Shown piece by piece: positions 6,769-13,900 of a DNA stretch of 22,975 bases. The notes beneath the pieces were generated by a model. It did no database searches. It was not told the DNA's origin and saw only the letters and a program-made list of their open reading frames with translations. Position 1 is the stretch's first letter. Every line of letters begins with the position of its first letter. The translations under genes and the position numbers were made by a program. This stretch comes from Alteromonadaceae bacterium (lineage in GTDB: Bacteria; Pseudomonadota; Gammaproteobacteria; Pseudomonadales; Oleiphilaceae), in assembly GCA_013393545.1 (NCBI GenBank), contig JABXHG010000012.1, positions 1 through 22,975 of the forward strand. Direction: 5' to 3'.

Positions 6769-8136
6769 TTAATTTGTGCCAATACTGCCACTACCGAGGT
6801 ATTCCTGAACCAGGTAACGCCATTGCGGGTGCCGTAGTCTCTCCATCAATGCATGATCCACTACAGCTCTGAGTTCTGGCCGGTCCGGAGACACACCCCA
6901 GCCGTAGGGTTCATTACGAAACGCAGAAGACTGCACCTGAATATCTCTTGCAATGCCCGTGCGGCGGGCGAGAAACGATAACTGGGCCCAATCGCCCACA
7001 ACCACATCAACCTCGCCCCGGGCCAGCAACACCATTGCATCTGCCCAGGATTCCGTGGTCAGACAGCGCCCACGGGCACCGCTGTTGTCGACAGATCTGC
7101 AAGTAAAAGCCTCCTGTCCGTTACCGGAACCCACCAACGGATCTGATTGATTGTCCATTGCAGACAGGCTGATGCGCCGGCCAGTCCGTGAAGCCTCGAC
7201 ACCCCCCGAAGATTCTTCCTGATAACCGATAGAACCGGCATACTGGTTCAGGTTTTCAACGAAATCCTGTGAGGTAGAACTTGCCAGCGTCGCTACCCTA
7301 AGTTCTGAAAGCTCCCCCAATGTAATATCGCCGGCACTGCCAACCGAGCCAATCAGGGCTGCTGTCAGCACACCAAAAATCGTGGCCGACAGCAGTATGC
7401 CGATAACCGCCATGACCGCTTCAAGGGTTTTTGCCGCAGTCGAGCGAAACTCACTCCCCATGCCGTACAGGCCCGTGGTGCGAACCAATGTTTCAACACC
7501 AGCCCTGAACCAACGAACCAGAGCCGGCTCACGGTTGATAACCTCGAAATCAACGTGAGATTTAAGGGCCATATAAACCAGAGCAACAAGCAAGAGGTTG
7601 ACGGCCAGAAACAGCAAAACCGCGAAAGGTACACCGGTTTGAGAGAATGTGTCGTGAATGATCCTCCCAGCGTAGCTGAAATCAATCACATCCAGATTGC
7701 GGTGCGCCACAGTAATGCCAGAACCCAGGTATTGCTGCGTGAAGTCAAAGGCCGCCATGCGGTCGGCCGTAATCGTCAGCGGCGAAATCACCAGGTCCAA
7801 CTTGCCCTTTTCCAGCGCTTCGAGCTGATCCGCCAACGGACAATCTATTAGCTGAGTCTCGCCAATAACGTTTCTATCCTGAAGTTCCCGCTCAATGCTG
7901 CGCCAAAGCTCAATAGCAAAACCACGTTGCCCTCGAATGGCATCTTCGACAATAAACGGAGGGGCTTCTCTGATGCCCACCGCCACGTCGACACCGGGAT
8001 CTGGCTCGGGGCAGCTCGCAAAAACAATTGCTGGCCAAAACCCAAAGACGAAAAACAGCGTCAGCCAGGTTTTGCGGTGTAACCCGAGCAAACGGTAACA
8101 GCGCTGTGTCACGGTCAAACCATGGTTTGGATACAT
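6769..8136 (-). CDS. prokaryotic ionotropic glutamate receptor-like ligand-gated channel
   Basis: A 455-residue protein with the layout of GluR0-type receptors. A signal segment (about 22-40) leads to the S1 binding lobe (about 49-150), containing ISPLTITADRMAAFDFT. This matches the iGluR signature 'APLTIT..R....DFS'; R126 would bind the ligand alpha-carboxylate. Helix M1 is at about 168-190, a pore loop with RTTGLYGMGSE at about 219-229, and an M2 helix at about 238-262 (LSATIFGVLTAAL, in the place of the SYTANLAAF gate). Lobe S2 (about 270-450) has GEVDVVVGDWAQL, and D382 is a candidate amino-group ligand. The pore loop resembles TTVGYGD of potassium-type filters but is not canonical. S2 has an insertion (about 305-360) with C346 and C358. 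The ATG has no clear ribosome site, so it may depend on coupling to tpsB 26 bp upstream. An ordinary binding protein is unlikely because of the split by a pore module. Confidence 0.85.
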   Translation of the reverse strand: MYPNHGLTVTQRCYRLLGLHRKTWLTLFFVFGFWPAIVFASCPEPDPGVDVAVGIREAPPFIVEDAIRGQRGFAIELWRSIERELQDRNVIGETQLIDCPLADQLEALEKGKLDLVISPLTITADRMAAFDFTQQYLGSGITVAHRNLDVIDFSYAGRIIHDTFSQTGVPFAVLLFLAVNLLLVALVYMALKSHVDFEVINREPALVRWFRAGVETLVRTTGLYGMGSEFRSTAAKTLEAVMAVIGILLSATIFGVLTAALIGSVGSAGDITLGELSELRVATLASSTSQDFVENLNQYAGSIGYQEESSGGVEASRTGRRISLSAMDNQSDPLVGSGNGQEAFTCRSVDNSGARGRCLTTESWADAMVLLARGEVDVVVGDWAQLSFLARRTGIARDIQVQSSAFRNEPYGWGVSPDRPELRAVVDHALMERLRHPQWRYLVQEYLGSGSIGTN

Positions 8137-8162
8137 TGCTTATTAACTGTACTCACGGATCG

Positions 8163-9791
8163 TTAGAAACGGTACCCGAGGCTCGCCCAGGCTCGCGGAT
8201 CACGTTGCTCATCGCCAGACGCCGCCTCACCAGCAGTCTGAAAAGCCAAAGCGCCATCAAACTGCCATCCATGTGCGGAGTAACGAAGCCCAAGCCCTCC
8301 GCCTGCCAACCTGTCTTTGGGTTCATCGGTATTGGGCAGGCGCTCGCCGTGATCATAAAAAAGGTAAGGTTTGACGGTAGCGGTTAACCGATACCGCAAT
8401 TCCAACCGAGCCATCCATACCTCACTGCCGGAAAGCTCTCCCTGCGGGTAGGCCCGGACACCGCCAGCTCCGCCCAGGCTCCGTCGTTCCGATGAGTCCA
8501 GCAAGCCGTCGGCCCACTGGGCTTGTACGTTACCCTGTACAGACAGCCGGTCTGTAATACTTTGCAATCGAGCCACGTTGGCGTGCACATGAACAAACCG
8601 GCCTTCCCGGCTACCCGGTGCACTGTTGCTGACATCACCGGCCGTCAGGCGTGTTTCGCCGTAGGTAACGCCACCACCGCCAAAACTGTCCCGGTGATCA
8701 AACTGCAAAGCCACAGGCACTGCCCGGCTGTCCCGCTCCTGATAACTCAAGCCCTCCAAACGATCATCCAGAGATTTGTACTGAAAACCAACGGAAGCCG
8801 TCAGGTTGGATTGCTGGCTGCGAACCAGCGGGTAGCTGACCTCAGCGGACGCGGTGTCGGCGGTACCGGTGAAATCATCGAACGGGTCTCGTAAATCGTA
8901 TTCGGTGCGAGCAAACGCCATTTCGCCACGCATACCGCTATAACCCAGCGGCATACTATAAGCCGCCCTTCCCAGCCAAAGATCTTCCTCACTGTAAATA
9001 AAGTTCAGACCCAGCTGATCGCCCGGAATTACCAATCGGTGGACCTGAGTCTGACCATTAAACCGCACTTCCCCGGACGACCGGCCACCATAATTATCCA
9101 GACCCACCCTGCCTTGCACACGGTCACCAGGCTTCACGGCAACATCAAGGTCGCCCTCCCCTTGCCCGTCACCTGGACGCATAACCGGATCGGTTTGCAG
9201 CCCCGGCAGATCGGCCACCAACAGAGTGGTCCGTTCCAGCGAAGCACTGTTTATAACATCACCCGGTTTCAGGGCCCGCAAAAACGGCTGAACCGATTCA
9301 ACCAAAACTTCATCCTCTCCGGAGGTCTTAACCTGACCGTAACGGCCTTCGAATATCCGTACCTCCAACACACCGTCACTCATGTTCTGGCGTGGCAAAA
9401 TCGCTGTAGCAAAAGGGTAGCCCCGCGCACGGTAAAAACGGCTGATATGGTTCGCCAGCTCTCTCAAGCCGGCCAGATCCTGTTCCGAGCCGAGCCTGTT
9501 GGCCACTTCCGCCATCAACTGCTCGTCGGTAAACACCGAATTGCCAGAGAATACAACGTCGTTCAGCTTAACCCGCGAACCACCTTCTTCAACGCCTTCA
9601 AGGGGAGCACCCTCCAGCTCCAGTGCGCCATCACCGGATTTTGGCGACAGGGTTTGTTCCGGCAAGGTAAACCGGAGAATATCCCCCGCATCCGGCACGC
9701 CCGCTGCCTGCTGGGCATACAATTCCGAAGCGCCGAGCCCGCAAACCAAAAACACTCCCAAACCGACAGGCTTCCAGCTCTTTAATAACAT
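8163..9791 (-). CDS. two-partner secretion outer-membrane transporter TpsB (ShlB/FhaC/HecB family)
   Basis: A 542-residue Omp85-superfamily pore that exports its TpsA partner across the outer membrane. A signal peptide (1-26, ending ASELYAQ) is followed by a periplasmic linker, POTRA1 (about 74-150: VKLNDVVFSGNSVFTDEQL ... YRARGYPFATAILPRQ), POTRA2 (about 151-222: PFLRALKPGDVIN ... ADLPGLQ) and a beta-barrel (about 225-542) opening with GRVGLDNYGGRSSGEVR. The loop-6 motif VRAYPQGE (445-452) is present, and the chain ends in an aromatic residue (GYRF), as needed for Bam insertion. GGAG at -11 supports the start. It lies downstream of the AraC gene on the same strand and carries its own copy of the 41-bp element. 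The obvious cargo is the exoprotein at 10988-18352. Confidence 0.95.
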   Translation of the reverse strand: MLLKSWKPVGLGVFLVCGLGASELYAQQAAGVPDAGDILRFTLPEQTLSPKSGDGALELEGAPLEGVEEGGSRVKLNDVVFSGNSVFTDEQLMAEVANRLGSEQDLAGLRELANHISRFYRARGYPFATAILPRQNMSDGVLEVRIFEGRYGQVKTSGEDEVLVESVQPFLRALKPGDVINSASLERTTLLVADLPGLQTDPVMRPGDGQGEGDLDVAVKPGDRVQGRVGLDNYGGRSSGEVRFNGQTQVHRLVIPGDQLGLNFIYSEEDLWLGRAAYSMPLGYSGMRGEMAFARTEYDLRDPFDDFTGTADTASAEVSYPLVRSQQSNLTASVGFQYKSLDDRLEGLSYQERDSRAVPVALQFDHRDSFGGGGVTYGETRLTAGDVSNSAPGSREGRFVHVHANVARLQSITDRLSVQGNVQAQWADGLLDSSERRSLGGAGGVRAYPQGELSGSEVWMARLELRYRLTATVKPYLFYDHGERLPNTDEPKDRLAGGGLGLRYSAHGWQFDGALAFQTAGEAASGDEQRDPRAWASLGYRF

Positions 9792-9858
9792 TGCTTATTC
9801 TCCGGTCTTTTCCGACAATTTTTTTAAGCCGCGTTCTGATTGAAATTCGCCAACCAAC

Positions 9859-9899
9859 TTAACAAACCAGCAGGAAGCGGGCTTCCACTCAGCGCTACA
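9859..9899 (-). promoter_or_regulatory. bipartite 41-bp element upstream of tpsB
   Basis: On the plus strand TTAACAAACC (9859-9868), 11 bases, then GGCTTCCACTCAGCGCTACA (9880-9899). Both blocks and the 11-base spacing recur exactly upstream of tpsA at 18392-18432; the spacer bases differ. The near end lies 67 bp before the tpsB ATG, in the gap after the AraC gene. A shared bipartite site before both secretion genes is what an AraC-type activator operator would look like. No convincing -35/-10 pair is assigned. Confidence 0.7.
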
Positions 9900-9908
9900 G
9901 CGGGAACA

Positions 9909-10889
9909 TCAAAAATGATCGGATGAGCGACCAATCTCAGGACATGTCAGGTCTCGCACTTCCCCGGGAGCCATGGCAAAACGTTGTTTAAACGCCCTAT
10001 AGAACCAGGACAAATTATTAAAACCCGTGCGGAAGGCAATAGCACTGACAGAGCACTGCCGGTCCGTGGCCAGCTGATGGAAAGCATGTTTTAAACGCTG
10101 ATCAACCACATAATCCGTGAACGATGTGTGCTCACTGCGGAACAGGGATCTTAAATAACTGGGCGATACACCATGGCGGGCCGCCACTTCTGTGAGTGTC
10201 ATATCGCCATCCAGACATCGAGCCGCGATGTCTGCTTTAATCGCATTCAGCCGCGCCTTCCGTAACCCTCTGCCCCTGGCAAGAATTTTTGAGTCTGCCC
10301 GGGCACCAACCGACAATGCCGCAAGGTCAAAGAGTTGCTCGCTGAACTCAAGCGGGTCTTCTTTCGATAGAGACCGGCCATCAACCAGCCCCAGTGCCGT
10401 CATGGCAAGCCTCTTTAAAGGCTCACTCGGAATAACCGGATGAGCCGCTTTGCTGTGCAGGTCTTTGACCAACGGCTCAAAGAGAGTTCTGGAGAAATTG
10501 ACACTCAAAAAGCGGGATTCCGGAGCCTGGAATTCGATACTCCCGGGCGCTTCATTCAAAGCAATACAGCCGGAACCGGAAGAGCAGGCCAGCTCGCCAT
10601 GGGTTTTCTGCCGGGACACCCAGGACTCAGGGCGGCCGGGGTTGAACAACAAGGCAACGTCGTCATTACCATCCGCCACATGCCGGGCCAGACGATGAGC
10701 ACTCAGCGGCGAGCAGCGAACAAAGGCAACAGAGACGCCAGGCAATAATCGGACACTCACATCAATATCAGGTGCCCGGCGCTTCGGGAGGTCCAACTGA
10801 ATGTTGGACATTGTCGCATAATGTTCTTGAGCCGCGTCCAGACGGTCCGAAACCGCAAATGCATCTGTAGAAAATTTCAAGAATGCCAT
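9909..10889 (-). CDS. AraC-family transcriptional regulator
   Basis: A 326-residue cytoplasmic DNA-binding protein. The N-terminal about 200 residues resemble the 'AraC-binding-like' ligand/dimer domain (LARHVADGNDDVALLFNPG; SRFLSVNFSRTLF). The C-terminal AraC domain (about 212-312) has two helix-turn-helix units: DMTLTEVAARHGVSPSYLRSLF (about 229-250, shown across two blocks in the family) and CSVSAIAFRTGFNNLSWFYRAF (about 279-300), followed by APGEVR. No ribosome site is evident before ATG 10889; a second ATG at residue 27 (MSNIQLDLPK) is an alternative start. It stands between tpsA and tpsB, all on one strand, which makes it the likely local regulator of both. The effector is unknown. Confidence 0.9.
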   Translation of the reverse strand: MAFLKFSTDAFAVSDRLDAAQEHYATMSNIQLDLPKRRAPDIDVSVRLLPGVSVAFVRCSPLSAHRLARHVADGNDDVALLFNPGRPESWVSRQKTHGELACSSGSGCIALNEAPGSIEFQAPESRFLSVNFSRTLFEPLVKDLHSKAAHPVIPSEPLKRLAMTALGLVDGRSLSKEDPLEFSEQLFDLAALSVGARADSKILARGRGLRKARLNAIKADIAARCLDGDMTLTEVAARHGVSPSYLRSLFRSEHTSFTDYVVDQRLKHAFHQLATDRQCSVSAIAFRTGFNNLSWFYRAFKQRFAMAPGEVRDLTCPEIGRSSDHF

Positions 10890-10940
10890 TGAGAGGCCGA
10901 GTTTTTATTAATGTTGGGCAATTCGCGAACAACAGTAATA

Positions 10941-10973
10941 TCGTCTCTCGCCATCCATGGCAAGAGCGACGGC
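10941..10973. repeat. REP-like palindrome after tpsA, possible transcription end
   Basis: An extended imperfect palindrome centred on GCCATCCATGGC (10950-10961), with arms TCGTCTCTC and AGAGCGACGG pairing apart from a few bulges. It shares a 13-mer with the palindrome at 141-153. It lies 15-47 bp downstream of the tpsA stop and upstream of the AraC gene. It could act as a 3' stabiliser or weak terminator; no U-run follows. Confidence 0.45.
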
Positions 10974-10987
10974 CCCTACGAAGCTAT

Positions 10988-13900
10988 TCAGTTTTCATTA
11001 TCCTGACTCATGGCAGGCTCAAGCCGAATCCCCGTACCAGCCACTCGAACGGGCAGGCCTCTGCTTGCCGTATCCGTTTCGGGCAAGGTGCTGACAATGA
11101 CCCTGATAAGCCTGTCTGTATCCGGCCGCTTAACCGGTTTGGGATCGTCTTCTGGCTCCGGCTCAGGTGTTGGCATGGGTTCCGGTTCTGGAATCGGCTC
11201 CGGCGCGGGCTCAGGTGTTGGCTCTGGCTCAGGGGCTGGCTCTGGAGTAGGTTCCGGTTCAGGCCCGGGCTCTGGACTCGGCTGTGGTTCTGGACTCGGT
11301 TCTGGAGTCGGCTCCGGCTGTGGATCTGGAGTGGGATCGGGTGTCGGGTTTGGAGCCGGTCGTGGGTCAATTTGCAGGCTGCCGTCCTGGGCCGTGATGA
11401 TATAATTGCCATTCGCCAAGTCAGCCACACTGGTGGTATACCGGCCAACATCCTCACCCGGCTCGCGGGTGACTTCACCGTTTAGCGTATCGTCACCCAC
11501 CAGGTTGCCTTCAGTCACCTGCCAGGTCAGCTCGGGATCCGGGTCACCATAAATCTTGCTGAGATCATCCCCCGTCACGGTAATAGCGCGCGGGTCGATG
11601 ACAAGAGTGCCGCTGTTACTGGTGATGGCGTAGTTACTGTTTTCCAGTGCGGTGGCATCAATGGCATAACTTCCCACATCTTCACCGGCCTCTCGACTGG
11701 GCGTGCCGCCGAGCGTGTCTCCATTCAGCAAGCTGCCTGCGGTAATGGCCCAGGTGAACTCGGGGTCGGCCTCACCGTAGGTTTTGCTTTGATCATCGGT
11801 GGTAACGGTGATCGGGCGCGGGTCGATGGTGAAGACATCGTCCTGTACGGTCACCAAATAGTTACTTCCTACTGAAGCTTCAGCGCTGATGGCGTATTCG
11901 CCCGCGTTTTCACCGCTTTCCCGATCAATGGTCACATCCAGCGTGTCATCGCCTACCAGATTGCCTTCGCTCAATTGCCAGCCCATATCAGGGTCGGATT
12001 CACCATAGACCTTGCTGCGATTCTCAACCTTGACCTTCACGGGGCGCGGGTCGATTGACAAGGTGCCATTACGGGCAGTTACGATATAGTTGCCGTTGGC
12101 AAGGTTTTCAGCACTGATGTTGTAATCACCAACATCCTCCCCGGCGTCGCGAGTCAGTTCGCCAGCCAGGGAATCACCATCCACCAGGCTGCCATCGGTC
12201 ACCTGCCAAGTGAAGGCCGGGTCTTCGTTGCCATAGGTCTTTGTGGTGTCATCGGCTTTCACGGTGATTGGTCGCGGGTCAATCACCAGCTCACCACTGA
12301 CAGCCGTAACAACATAGTTGCCATTGGTCAGATCGGCGGCGCTGACCGCGTATTTGCCAACATCTTCGCCGGCCTCGCGGGTAACTTCACCGTTTAACGT
12401 ATCATCGCCCACCAGGTTACCCTTGGTCACTTGCCAGGTCAGCTCGGGATCCGGGGCACCATAAATCTTGCTGAGATCATCAGCCGCCACCGTAATAGCG
12501 CGGGGGTCGATGACAAGAGTGCCGCTGTTGCTGTTGATGGCGTAATTGCCGTTTTCCAGTGCGGTGGCATCAATGGCATAACTTCCCACATCTTCACCGG
12601 CCTCGCGGCTGGGTGTGCCACTGAGCGTGTCGCCATTCACCAGGCTGCCTGCGGTAATGGCCCAGGTGAACTCGGGGTCGACCTCACCGTAGGTTTTAGT
12701 CTGGTCATCGGTAGTGACGGTGATCGGGCGCGGGTCGATGGTGAACACACCTTCCTGAATGTTTACCAGGTAGTTGTTACCAGCAGAAGCTTCAGCGTTA
12801 ATGGCATACTCGCCCGCGTTCTCACCGCTGTCTCGGGTAACGGTTACATCCAGTGTGTCGGCGCCCACCAGGTTGCCGTCGCTTAACTGCCAGGTAAGTG
12901 TCGGATCGCTTTCCCCATACACTTTTTGCTTGTCATCGGCAGCGACGGTCAGCTCACGGGGCAGGATGTCTGCGGTGGTTTCCAGAGTGAGCACTCCACC
13001 AGGCAATCGATAGTTTCCGGCATCGTCACCCGCTAACCCGATGACAGAAATGGTGACGGCTTTATTCTTACCGGCATCTGGTGTGTCATAGAGTCCCGTT
13101 GCTAGCCCTAACGAAAGATCATCGCCCTCGATCTTTCCTTGCAGCGTGGTGTTTTCCCGATCCAACAAAGCGCCCGTCTCGCTGTCATAGACTTTATCCA
13201 TGACAGGGATGTCGAGACCTTCCAGTTCCTTCTGGGTGATGTCTGCCGTCAGGGTATCGGGGGCTACGGCCATGTAATTGTTAGCATCGGCCCCCGTCAG
13301 CGAAACCCCGGACAACGAAACGGATTTATCTGAACCTGCGTTCTTGTCGTCGAACTCCCCGCCGAAGCTAGCGGTATCCAGAGAAACATCATCACTACCC
13401 AGAGGGGTGATGTTGCCATCCCCGGATAAAGACGCATCCGTGGTGCCGTCATACACCTTGTCGGCGGCACTCAGGCCTGTGACATCCAGTTCGGCTTTTT
13501 CCACCGTTGCGGTCAACTCGGGCAAAACGATGTCGTACCCGTCCTGATTCGAGTAGTAGTCACTGACCAGCGTTTGTTCGCCTGCATTTTTACTGCTTAA
13601 CCGCAATACATCGCCTTCTCCGATCAGGCGAGTGTCTGGGGTGACGGTCTCACCCTGTTGTTGCCACTCAAGCCCCAGTGCGGTTTGATCGATATTGGTC
13701 GTCGCGTCATAGGTTTTGGTCACTGAGCTTACGGCGCTGATGAGCGTCAGCTCGGTCAGGAAATCGCGCAGCAGTGGCATGGTTTGGCCTTCGTATAGCC
13801 GCCAGACGGTATCTTCGCCACCGACGCCGGAGATGTCCCAACCGTCAAAAGTGGCGATCTCTCGCAGCTCGGCTTCGACTCTGCCATTAATATCAATATC

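Noticed and set aside
10988..11400. Contact-dependent inhibition toxin domain at the TpsA C terminus
   Set aside because: There is no VENN-type motif or toxin domain and no small immunity gene follows; the tail is only about 50 residues after a Pro/Glu tract.
11139..12952. CRISPR-like array in the regularly spaced repeats
   Set aside because: The repeats are in-frame 228-bp protein-coding units with no spacers of unique sequence.
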